A DNA stretch of 64,000 nt from Propionibacteriaceae bacterium. Lineage in GTDB: Bacteria; Actinomycetota; Actinomycetes; Propionibacteriales; Propionibacteriaceae. Below the pieces are notes generated by a model. It was given only the letters and a program-made list of their open reading frames with translations. It was not told the DNA's origin and did not search any database. Location: the NCBI GenBank assembly GCA_017306015.1, contig JAFKJK010000009.1, forward strand, positions 62,001 through 126,000, given 5' to 3'. A program made the translations under genes and the position numbers. How positions within the stretch are numbered: position 1 is the first letter of the stretch; the number at the start of each line of letters is the position of its first letter. Positions 53,577-60,616 of the stretch are shown piece after piece.

Positions 53577-54014
53577 ATGACCCAGACCGTCCACGTGATC
53601 AGCGCACGTCCGCCGTTGCGAGCGCTCGGGCTCGGTGGCGTGGGGACGGTGGTGGGGCTGGGCCTCATCCTGGTCGGCACCATGGCTGCCTGGCCGGCGG
53701 CGTCCGTGCTGGGCTGGGCGCTGGTGCTCGTCGGCCTCGGACTCTTCGTCGCCGCCTGGCTCACCGCGCGCCGAGCCCGCGTCCAGGTGGTGCTGGACGA
53801 CGCCGGCTACCAGCTGGACGGTCCCGACGGCAGCGACCGGGTCGAGTGGTCCGAGGTGTCCCGGGTGACGCGGACGCCGGACCGGCTCGTCCTCTACGCC
53901 AAGGACGGCACCGTGACGGCGCTGGTCGCACCGACGAGCAGCCGGGCCGACCTGGACGCGATCGGCACCGACATGGCCCGGTACCTGGACGCGAATCGCG
54001 GCTACGGCGGCTGA
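53577..54014 (+). CDS. Small membrane protein with a PH-like domain
   Basis: This 145-residue protein starts at ATG 53577, 21 bp after the tRNA gene, with GGAGC upstream. Two helices (residues about 14-38 and 43-63, LGLGGVGTVVGLGLILVG and SVLGWALVLVGLGLFVAAWL) lead to a cytoplasmic domain of about 80 residues whose strands (VQVVLDDAGYQLDGPDG, VEWSEVSRVTRTPDRLVLY) fit a bacterial PH-like fold. Function is unknown. Its stop lies 1 bp from the stop of the convergent LCP gene. Confidence 0.78.
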   Translation: MTQTVHVISARPPLRALGLGGVGTVVGLGLILVGTMAAWPAASVLGWALVLVGLGLFVAAWLTARRARVQVVLDDAGYQLDGPDGSDRVEWSEVSRVTRTPDRLVLYAKDGTVTALVAPTSSRADLDAIGTDMARYLDANRGYGG

Positions 54015-54015
54015 G

Positions 54016-55530
54016 TCACCGTTTGGTCGGCTTGTAGTCCTTCGGGTGGTAGGAGCAGACGACGGAGAGGTCGTCGCTCTTCGTTGGCTTCGCCGTCGGG
54101 CTCGAGGACGGTGAACTGCTGGACGAGGCGGCCGGGCTCGACGAGGAGGCCGGAGCGTTCGGCGTCGTGGAGGCGGACGGCGGCGGGGTCGCGGTGGCCG
54201 CGGTCTCGCTGAGCGCCTTCTTCACCTTCGCCCGGACCCAGTTCCAGTCCGGCGCGTACGAGCGGAAACCACTGCTCGGATCCAGCACCAGGCTCCGGGT
54301 CTTCGTCCCCTTCACCTTCAGACCCAACTCAGCCATCGCCGGCAACAACGTCCGCGGAATGTTCGTCGTGATGTTCTTCTCACCCGTAGCCGCAATCGCC
54401 TGATAATTCGCCAACACCGTCCACAGCGCGTAGCCGCCCTTGAGTAGCTGGTTGGGACCGGGTTCGATCCAGCTCTCCGGCTTCTGCTCGGGGTACGGCG
54501 GGCTGGCGTTGTGGCCGCCGACGGGGACGGCGTAGTTCACGTTGACCGTGATGCCACCGATGGCGTTGATGAAGTCCTTGAACCCGTCCATGTTGACGAA
54601 GACGTAGTAGTCGATATCCAGCCCCAGCGCATAGCCGACCGACTGCATCATCACCGACGCCCCAAAGTCCTTGGTCTTCCCCAGGACATTGTTCGGGACT
54701 CGGGCCGGGACGTTGCGGTACATCGCGTTCAGCAGGTACTCGGCCCGCTCGGCGCCCTGTGCTCCGGGCTTGTAGAACCCGTTGGGGTAGTACTTGCGCA
54801 GCGGCGAGTCGGGCGGGAACGGCATCTGCTCGGCGTTGCGCGGCATGGTGATCAGGGTGGTCGCGCCGGTGTGGGTGTCGATCGAGGCGACCATGACGGT
54901 GTCGGTACGGGCCCCGACCGACGTCGAACGGTGGGACTTGACGCCGGAGTCGCCGCCGAGGATCAGGATGTTCAGCCGGTCGGTGCCGGCCCAGGGATCG
55001 GAGCTCGTCGGCGCGGTGGTCGGGGTCGTGCCTTCGTCGCCGTCGAAGATCGTGCTGATCACCGATGCGGTGGTGTAGGCGTAGTTGGCGCCGAGCGCGA
55101 GCGGAGCCGAGATGGCGAAGGAGAGGACTCCGACCAGGAATCCACCGGCCACTCGCTCGACAACGGTCGCCGGATAGGACCGGAGCGAGAGGTGGCTGGC
55201 GATGATCACGCCGACCCAGATCAGGGCGAGGACGAGCAGACCGGCGGCGACCCCGTACAGGTTGGCGGGGTCGACGGCGAACTGGGCCAGGTCATCGGGC
55301 GGGACGAAGGCGAGCACGCCGATGCCGCCGATGCCGACCAGGAACAGGCCGAGGACGAGTCCACCGGCAAGACGGCGTCCCGCGCGAAGCAGGCCGACGC
55401 CCGGAATGATGGCGCCGAGCACCGTCCACAGCGAGGTCGTCCCGAAGCCGCGGGACGCCTCCGGCTCCTCGCCGGAGGCATAGCGCTTTCCGGACGGTGC
55501 TTCGCTTGGTTGGGCGCTCGGGGCGGTCAT
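54016..55530 (-). CDS. LytR-CpsA-Psr (LCP) protein, apparently missing the second active-site motif
   Basis: This 504-residue membrane protein has several N-terminal helices and an external LCP domain, the family that attaches wall polymers to peptidoglycan using lipid-linked donors. The first LCP segments are intact (ILILGGDSG, GARTDTVMVASID, TTLITMPRNAEQ, FGASVMMQSVGYALGLDIDY). After LLKGGYALW, where family members continue with an Arg-rich motif (RxR, then RQRC), this protein jumps directly to TVLANYQAIAATGEKN. About 30 residues, including catalytic arginines, are therefore missing in frame. The tail is Ser/Pro-rich and ends in a single Cys segment. It may be inactive; the junction is near 54420. 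Confidence 0.85.
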   Translation of the reverse strand: MTAPSAQPSEAPSGKRYASGEEPEASRGFGTTSLWTVLGAIIPGVGLLRAGRRLAGGLVLGLFLVGIGGIGVLAFVPPDDLAQFAVDPANLYGVAAGLLVLALIWVGVIIASHLSLRSYPATVVERVAGGFLVGVLSFAISAPLALGANYAYTTASVISTIFDGDEGTTPTTAPTSSDPWAGTDRLNILILGGDSGVKSHRSTSVGARTDTVMVASIDTHTGATTLITMPRNAEQMPFPPDSPLRKYYPNGFYKPGAQGAERAEYLLNAMYRNVPARVPNNVLGKTKDFGASVMMQSVGYALGLDIDYYVFVNMDGFKDFINAIGGITVNVNYAVPVGGHNASPPYPEQKPESWIEPGPNQLLKGGYALWTVLANYQAIAATGEKNITTNIPRTLLPAMAELGLKVKGTKTRSLVLDPSSGFRSYAPDWNWVRAKVKKALSETAATATPPPSASTTPNAPASSSSPAASSSSSPSSSPTAKPTKSDDLSVVCSYHPKDYKPTKR

Positions 55531-55696
55531 CTGGTCGGTCCTTGACAGTCGATGGGCGAGCCAAGCCTAGCGATGACGAACAAACCGCCGCGCCACGGCC
55601 GGTCGGCCCGGAACCGCCTCAGCGGCGGGCTCGCGCTGCGCGATCGCGTCCGCTTTGCCGCCCGGGAGCCTGCCCTTGTAGGCTGACGGCGGTTCT

Positions 55697-55786
55697 GGAG
55701 GTGTCGCCTAGTCAGGTCTATGGCGCCCGCCTGCTAAGCGGGTTTCGGGGTCAACTCGATCGTGGGTTCAAATCCCACCACCTCCG
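55697..55786 (+). tRNA. tRNA-Ser (anticodon GCU), attachment site of the island
   Basis: This 90-nt class II tRNA has acceptor GGAGGTG paired with CACCTCC and discriminator G. The anticodon stem CCCGC/GCGGG has loop CTGCTAA and anticodon GCT (55733-55735). It has the long variable arm of tRNA-Ser and no encoded CCA. Its 3' 57 bases are repeated at 63277-63333. Confidence 0.97.
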
Positions 55787-55787
55787 C
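55731..55787 (+). repeat. Left attachment repeat (3' part of tRNA-Ser)
   Basis: These 57 bases, starting at the anticodon loop (CTGCTAAGCGGG) and running to CCTCCGC, are identical to 63277-63333 and mark the left end of the island inside the intact tRNA gene. Confidence 0.93.
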
Positions 55788-55800
55788 GCTGACAAGGGGG

Positions 55801-55835
55801 AACGCTCCTCCCGAGGGACTCTCGGGAGGAGCGTT
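55801..55835 (+). terminator. tRNA-Ser terminator supplied by the island
   Basis: This is a perfect 15-bp stem, AACGCTCCTCCCGAG (55801-55815) with CTCGGGAGGAGCGTT (55821-55835), and loop GGACT. It is similar but not identical to the hairpin at 63347-63379, which follows the displaced tRNA end. Confidence 0.9.
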
Positions 55836-55854
55836 TCCGGTCTTGTGGGGCCTG

Positions 55855-55878
55855 TGGTCTCAGTTTTGGTCTCAGTTC
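55855..55878 (+). repeat. Left arm-type repeat (TGGTCTCA twice)
   Basis: TGGTCTCAGTT occurs twice in succession at 55855-55865 and 55868-55877. The same doubled motif recurs in the same orientation at 63161-63183, just inside the right end. It is a candidate integrase arm-binding site. Confidence 0.6.
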
Positions 55879-56183
55879 AAGCGGGTGCCATCCCCAACAC
55901 GGATGGATGCCAGTACACGCCCACGACCGCCGGCGGACATCGACGGCAGGATCAAGCGCACTCAGCCCTCACTGAAAGCGGGCGCCAGAACGAACCAACT
56001 GGCTCCGACAAGCAGAAACGATGTAGGTCTCGGAATCGAACACCGGGTGGCAGTGGGCGGCAGCTTCCGGCACGCCTCCCCAGACTCCGTGCCGACACCC
56101 ATAGGCGGCTCGAGTGCCATCTATTCGTGCAGCAACACCGTCGAGCGTGTCCTCTTCGCACTGCATCTCGCGCGCTGTGTCGC
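55879..56183. other. Left island flank without a recognisable gene
   Basis: An open frame on the plus strand crosses here, but it shows no recombinase motif, and its codon use is unconvincing. I see no gene; the tail of an ancestral integrase cannot be excluded. Confidence 0.4.
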
Positions 56184-57482
56184 TCAGGAGTAGTCGTGGA
56201 GCCCGATGTGGTCGATCACGAAGCGTGCGTTGGCCGGATCGATCGCGAAGTAGATGCGTCCACACCGATCTGGGGCAACGTAGTCATCCACCTTGACGTG
56301 AGGCTTAGCACGAAGGTCGGTAGTCACGCCGGCGAGCGTAAGCCGCGGCGGGTTGATGCTGTTGTCGAACAGCGCGATCGTCAGTCCCCGGCTGGCGCAG
56401 AACTCCTCGAGGCGCATCCCGATCGAGTTCACCCGGTAATGGGTTGCGACCTCGGCGAGCAAACGCACATGGTCGACCATTCTTCGTGGGTCTGGATACG
56501 GGTTGGTGACCAGCTGCCCCTTCGCGCGATCGGAGAGCAGGAGCGCGCCCTCGGCCTTGCTGACGATCGCCAAGATCTGCTCACCGGCGTCAGGCCACTC
56601 CAGCGGTTCCGGCGCGCTCAGGGGCATCTCGGACATGAGGCTAAGGTGACAGATCAGTTCCCTCAGAAGGTCATGCGGCTGCGACCCATCAGAGATCCAG
56701 TCGGCATATCCATCCGGGTTGAATCCGCGGAACTGATCGATGTACCTCTGGCCCGAGCCCACGTGCTCTCGGACGAGCAGCTGGTTGGGAGGCCTCGACT
56801 TGATGTTCTGGATCAGCTGCTTGAAACGAGCATCTGCATCGAACTCGATACGTAGGACAACCCGGAAGAGTCCCGCGGCGAGTTGGAGTTGCCGGATGCA
56901 TTCCGCGGTGTCCGGGGGCGGCGGACCGGAGAGAAGCAGCGTCGCGACCTTCCAGGGGTAGGCGTTCCTCTCGGCGGTCGGCCGCACTGCGGGTATGGAC
57001 CTGGAGAGTTCATGGGCAAGCGCCACGGCGAAATCGTCTCTGTCAGCGAACCAACTGCCATCGACCCACGTCACCGAGTTGCTTCCCGGGCGGAGCCCGC
57101 CCTCGTGATGCAGGAAGGTTCCGACACCGTAAACGGGCCCGCTCGGATGGGCGAGCATCGCGGCGTTGAGAACGATGCGGGTCCGTGAACCGAGTGCGGG
57201 GAGTTCAGGATGCTTCGACGCCGACTCAAACCGCAGCGGCGTCGGGAAGCCACCCCGCGCCATCACGATCGAACGTGCGGGCAATGCATGCCCGCCGAAA
57301 AGATCCGTGGTCTGGGTGTCTGGGTCGCCGAGGTGTATTCCTGCAGGATCGATGGGGAGCCTGATGCTGGAGCCGCCCGCAAGACGAAGCTGGGCGCCTC
57401 GGGTGACGCCCAGCCACTCGCCAGCTATGGCTGGCGAGACGGGATCGTGGAGCGCACTCTCCACGTTCTCCAGCGTGAACAT
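56184..57482 (-). CDS. Unrecognised 432-residue island protein
   Basis: I do not recognise this protein. It is soluble and mixed alpha/beta, and its only Cys and His residues are scattered. Notable segments are LGVTRGAQLRLAGGSSIRL near the N-terminus, AVALAHELSRSIPAV (a His-Glu pair that is not a full HEXXH motif) near residue 155, PNQLLVREHVGSGQRYIDQFR near 230, and a C-terminal GRIYFAIDPANARFVIDHIGLHDYS. That last segment resembles the end of some toxin-like or small-molecule-binding folds. It starts six bases after the LOTUS-like gene and must be translated with it. Wobble positions are less GC-rich than in backbone genes. Confidence 0.8.
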   Translation of the reverse strand: MFTLENVESALHDPVSPAIAGEWLGVTRGAQLRLAGGSSIRLPIDPAGIHLGDPDTQTTDLFGGHALPARSIVMARGGFPTPLRFESASKHPELPALGSRTRIVLNAAMLAHPSGPVYGVGTFLHHEGGLRPGSNSVTWVDGSWFADRDDFAVALAHELSRSIPAVRPTAERNAYPWKVATLLLSGPPPPDTAECIRQLQLAAGLFRVVLRIEFDADARFKQLIQNIKSRPPNQLLVREHVGSGQRYIDQFRGFNPDGYADWISDGSQPHDLLRELICHLSLMSEMPLSAPEPLEWPDAGEQILAIVSKAEGALLLSDRAKGQLVTNPYPDPRRMVDHVRLLAEVATHYRVNSIGMRLEEFCASRGLTIALFDNSINPPRLTLAGVTTDLRAKPHVKVDDYVAPDRCGRIYFAIDPANARFVIDHIGLHDYS

Positions 57483-57488
57483 CGCAAG

Positions 57489-58406
57489 CTACCGGAACAA
57501 CGCACCGGCAGGCAGCTGTAGTGCACGAAGCTCGTCCGGGCTCAGGCTATCCACCGCACGGTGCACGGCGGCGCGGAGAGCGGCAACGCCTCCAGCTCCG
57601 TCGCGGAGTTTACGCTTCGCACCTTCGATCGGGAGCATCGGGTCAGGGGCAGGTACGGGCTCCATCAACTCTTCCGGGTCGGGTGCTCCGGCGACCTCCG
57701 CCGCCCATGCGGCCAGCCGTTGACGTACCGAAGTCCGCAGAACCTCGCTCCATCGCCTCGAGGCGCTCTCATCCAGATCCCGAAGGAGCTGTAGCCCTCG
57801 CTGGATAGGTCGGTTGGACCCGAGCGCCGCCTCAAGGAGTTTCTCCTGCTCGTCCGTAAGCGGCTCGCCAGCTGCGAACTCCCGGAGCAGCTGCAACTGA
57901 TCTGCGAACGTCATGTGGGGTAGTTGGAGGAACCGATCTCCGTTGGTCTGGATCTCGCTCCGAACGCTAGCAAACCGCTCCGGCTCAAGCGGAACTGGGT
58001 ACTCGGGTATGAACCTCGCTCGACGGTCCCGGGTGTCCCACACCCGCAACATGTTCGGTCGCCAGTCCACCATCGCGCGCCAAGTCGCACTGCTGAAGGC
58101 GAGGTCAGGAGACTCATGGCCGTCGACGTCTGCTGGCGGTGCGATCCGGATATCGCCGGCCGGGCGGGTGTCAACCATCACGAGGCCCTCAGACTCGGCG
58201 AGATCAACGAGGTCTCGGAACCTCCGGCAGCCGACACGACTGAGTGAGAAGCCGCCGTAGCTCAGTTCGCCCATGCGTAGCCGCACCTGGCTCGCAGTCG
58301 GGTCCTGTCCGTCCTCGTCCTTGAGGTCCTCCACGGCGCGCACAAGTAGAGTGAGCGCCTCACGGCGCAACCTGAGTGTCTCATCGAGATGTGCATCAGT
58401 GGTCAT
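57489..58406 (-). CDS. LOTUS/OST-HTH-like domain protein
   Basis: This 305-residue protein has an N-terminal winged-helix of the LOTUS (OST-HTH) kind: ALTLLVRAVEDLKDEDG, then ASQVRLRMGELSYGGFSLSR and GCRRFRDLVDLAESEGLV followed by the strand pair VMVDTRPAGDIRIAPP (residues about 15-95). LOTUS domains bind RNA, including G-rich structures, and in bacteria occur with NYN nucleases and in conflict islands. The rest is helical and unknown. The ATG at 58406 is preceded by AAGGAG. It is followed directly by the 432-aa gene. The domain call is by eye and only moderately secure. Confidence 0.75.
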   Translation of the reverse strand: MTTDAHLDETLRLRREALTLLVRAVEDLKDEDGQDPTASQVRLRMGELSYGGFSLSRVGCRRFRDLVDLAESEGLVMVDTRPAGDIRIAPPADVDGHESPDLAFSSATWRAMVDWRPNMLRVWDTRDRRARFIPEYPVPLEPERFASVRSEIQTNGDRFLQLPHMTFADQLQLLREFAAGEPLTDEQEKLLEAALGSNRPIQRGLQLLRDLDESASRRWSEVLRTSVRQRLAAWAAEVAGAPDPEELMEPVPAPDPMLPIEGAKRKLRDGAGGVAALRAAVHRAVDSLSPDELRALQLPAGALFR

Positions 58407-58430
58407 GCCGCTGCTCCTTCCGCTGTAAGT

Positions 58431-58456
58431 AGGCCGGGGCCTTACGGCCCCGGCCT
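58431..58456 (-). terminator. Strong hairpin 25 bp upstream of the LOTUS-like gene
   Basis: This is a perfect 11-bp stem, AGGCCGGGGCC (58431-58441) with GGCCCCGGCCT (58446-58456), and a four-base loop. On the minus strand it lies in the leader just before the ribosome site. It may end transcription of something upstream or attenuate the operon. Confidence 0.75.
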
Positions 58457-59105
58457 CTTGACTTTGGAAGATGCCACCAGCGACAGGAATGATCCGCCCG
58501 GACTCCCCGCAGGGGTCCTATCGTGGATCCAGCCCCTACTGCCGTTGAGGGCTGGCCGTTCGATTGAACAGGGCGACCACCGTGACGGGTACCTGCCAGT
58601 CCGAGGTCCCCGTTTCAGTACCGTCTTCGTCCATGACGATACCGACTCAGGCGAGTGATTCCAAGTCACCTAGAAGATTCTCAGCCTGCGAGTTGCTGAC
58701 TCCCAGCTGGGAGCGGCCCACTCCGCCCCGACGGGACTCTGCGACGGCCACCGAGGCCGTGTCGGGCGTCTACCGGGCGGGTGCGGAGCGCCGCGCGAAT
58801 GAGGCGACGGAGGGGGTCGACGCTGAGCCCGAGGGCAGCGGCCCACCTTCACCCTCGATTTCGAGCTCCCCGGTGGCCCAGACCTGTCAGCTCCGAGGCA
58901 AGGGACGTGACGCAGCGAATCCCCCTGAGCCTCGCTCCTGACGCCAGAGCGTGGGGATGCGAGCGGTTTGGCATCTGCCTCTGCAGGATGAGGGTACTCA
59001 GGACTTCAGGAAGACGCGAGTCGGGATATGGGCGCGCCTCCGAGGATCGGGCCGGGGCGGTGTGGGCGCGCACTGAGGCGAGATCTGGAGGTTAGGGCGA
59101 CGATG
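58457..59105. other. About 650 bp without a secure gene
   Basis: No convincing gene. The best candidate is a 32-codon minus-strand frame at 58536-58634 (starting MDEDGTETGTSDW and containing VPVTVVALFNRT), with GC-biased wobble positions but no ribosome site. It is followed by the hairpin at 58431-58456, so a small peptide or small RNA gene is possible. The rest looks like decayed sequence. Confidence 0.35.
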
Positions 59106-59837
59106 TCAGCGTCCACTCGCGAGGTCGGGGTGCTGGTGCCTGATCTGAGTCAGGAGCAGGCTCGTGAGCCCGACGACCCCCATCGCGTAGCGGCGGAGGT
59201 CGTCGCGATCCTGGATGTTGTGGCGGTCGACGTTGCCGACGGCCGCGACCAGGCCAGAGCCCAGCATGCGCCAGCCATCGGTCTCGTTTGGTTGCGCGCC
59301 CAGCGGCAACGGTCCATCCGCGGCCAGCACCTTCAGGAACAGTTCCTTGCCGACAAGCTTGCCGCCGTCCTTGCCGGTCGGAGTGCCAGACCAGCGACGC
59401 ACCTTGTCCTCGAGGTAGATGGCGGCAGCGGAAGCGACCTGGTCCCAACGCTCCTCATCAACGGAGTGCTTGACGTGATCCCACAGGCCCTGGTCGAAGT
59501 TCCTTGAATCGGGCTCGGGAGAAAGGTCGAGCTCAAGCTCGTAGATGGCAGCCCCGAGCAGGGCTGCGGCGTCCAAGATCCCGCGTTGGAAGTACTTCGC
59601 GCGACGAGAGTCATCAGATGAGGGCATGCCAGTGATCCGCGGCAGTGCGGGCGGGAAGTACTGGAGCCCGCGGAAGGTCTGGGTGATATGTGTGCTCGTG
59701 CCGAGGCTGTGCTCGAGCACGCTGACAGCCTTCGCTTTCCAAGCCTTGTGCTGGGGCGTCGGTGTCTGCACCTGGGGATCGGTCTCGGCTTGCTCCTTGA
59801 GTGCCATGAGGGCCGCGATGGCCTGTGGGTTGTTCAC
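59106..59837 (-). CDS. TIGR02391/Ymh-like protein (HEPN-related)
   Basis: This 243-residue protein matches the Ymh/TIGR02391 pattern: FDQGLWDHVKHSVDEERWDQ, then AAAIYLEDKVRRWSGTPTGKDG near residue 145, then EDGWRMLGSGLVAAV-like KETDGWRM..GLVAAVGNVDRHN. Families of this type carry a HEPN-like helical domain with an RxxxxH motif and are common in defence islands, where some act as RNases. Here the motif is weak (NVDRHN), so activity is uncertain. The GTG start at 59837 has TAGATT six bases upstream, suggesting a leaderless message. It is divergent from the DUF4062/TPR pair. Confidence 0.75.
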   Translation of the reverse strand: MNNPQAIAALMALKEQAETDPQVQTPTPQHKAWKAKAVSVLEHSLGTSTHITQTFRGLQYFPPALPRITGMPSSDDSRRAKYFQRGILDAAALLGAAIYELELDLSPEPDSRNFDQGLWDHVKHSVDEERWDQVASAAAIYLEDKVRRWSGTPTGKDGGKLVGKELFLKVLAADGPLPLGAQPNETDGWRMLGSGLVAAVGNVDRHNIQDRDDLRRYAMGVVGLTSLLLTQIRHQHPDLASGR

Positions 59838-60031
59838 GAGATCAATCTAGGAGGCGCCACCGACCGGCACGCGGCGGAAGGCGGGACGGTATCCGCCTTG
59901 GCCTTCAGAGCCGCGGCCCGCACCGCGTTCACGCGCCTGATTGACTTGGCGTGCCCTGGGCGCGAGTGCATCGTCTTGGGCCAAGATGAACACGTGCGTT
60001 CTCTTGCGGTCGTCGGGCCGGGCGTGAACTT

Positions 60032-60616
60032 GTGGTGGCCGTGACGCTGCGTGGCATCCTGATCGAGTCCGTCCGGCGGCGGGCGATCCGGTCGGGCTGG
60101 TCCATTGAGGACGAAGTGGTGTTCGGGCGCGACCAGGATCACCTGCGGGTGTTCATCAGTTCCAAGATGGACGGATCCCTTGAACACGAGCGCCAGGAAA
60201 CGTATCGAGTCGTGTCTTCACTCGAGGGTCACAAGCCTTGGTGGTGGGAAGGTGACGCTCCCGCGGGCGTCCTCCACTCGGCGCAGATCTGCGCTCAGTT
60301 CGCGGGTACGAGCGATGGGATCGTGCTCCTGATCGGTGGACCGCTGTCTCCGATCATCTATGCCGAATACCAGGCTGCCAAGGTTGGAGGTGCTCAGAGA
60401 TACGTGTTCATCCGAGAGGGTTCTGCGATACCCGATGATGTGCGAGCGTTCATTGGTGCGGAGCGCCACGAAGTTGTGACACGGGACTTCAGGAACCTTG
60501 CCGAACTGAGGACCCATTTGCATCAGGCGCTTCTTGCTAGCTTCGTGCGCGCATCCCGGCGCGAGGTCGTCGCCCGAAGAGGTCACGGGCAGATGAAGAG
60601 AAGGCAAGGGTCATGA
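60032..60616 (+). CDS. DUF4062-like (TIR-related fold) protein
   Basis: This 194-residue protein has an N-terminal extension of about 37 residues and then LRVFISSKMDGSLEHERQE, the start of a DUF4062-type domain (usually VFISSTF.DL..ER), continuing through DGIVLLIGGPLSPIIYAEYQAA and RYVFIREGSAIPDDVRAFIG. This fold is related to TIR and nucleoside-deoxyribosyltransferase domains, found in NAD-targeting or nucleotide-handling conflict effectors. The start may be GTG 60032, 60035 or 60041. It overlaps the TPR gene (ATGA), so the two form one operon and probably one complex. The role is inference. Confidence 0.77.
   Translation: MVAVTLRGILIESVRRRAIRSGWSIEDEVVFGRDQDHLRVFISSKMDGSLEHERQETYRVVSSLEGHKPWWWEGDAPAGVLHSAQICAQFAGTSDGIVLLIGGPLSPIIYAEYQAAKVGGAQRYVFIREGSAIPDDVRAFIGAERHEVVTRDFRNLAELRTHLHQALLASFVRASRREVVARRGHGQMKRRQGS

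Noticed and set aside
55762..56193. Plus-strand frame at the left end of the island as an integrase remnant
   Set aside because: No tyrosine recombinase motif (no Arg-His-Arg-Tyr pattern) and poor codon bias.
58564..58941. Plus-strand 125-codon frame inside the island
   Set aside because: Ser/Pro/Arg-rich shadow-like composition, no ribosome site, no recognisable fold.
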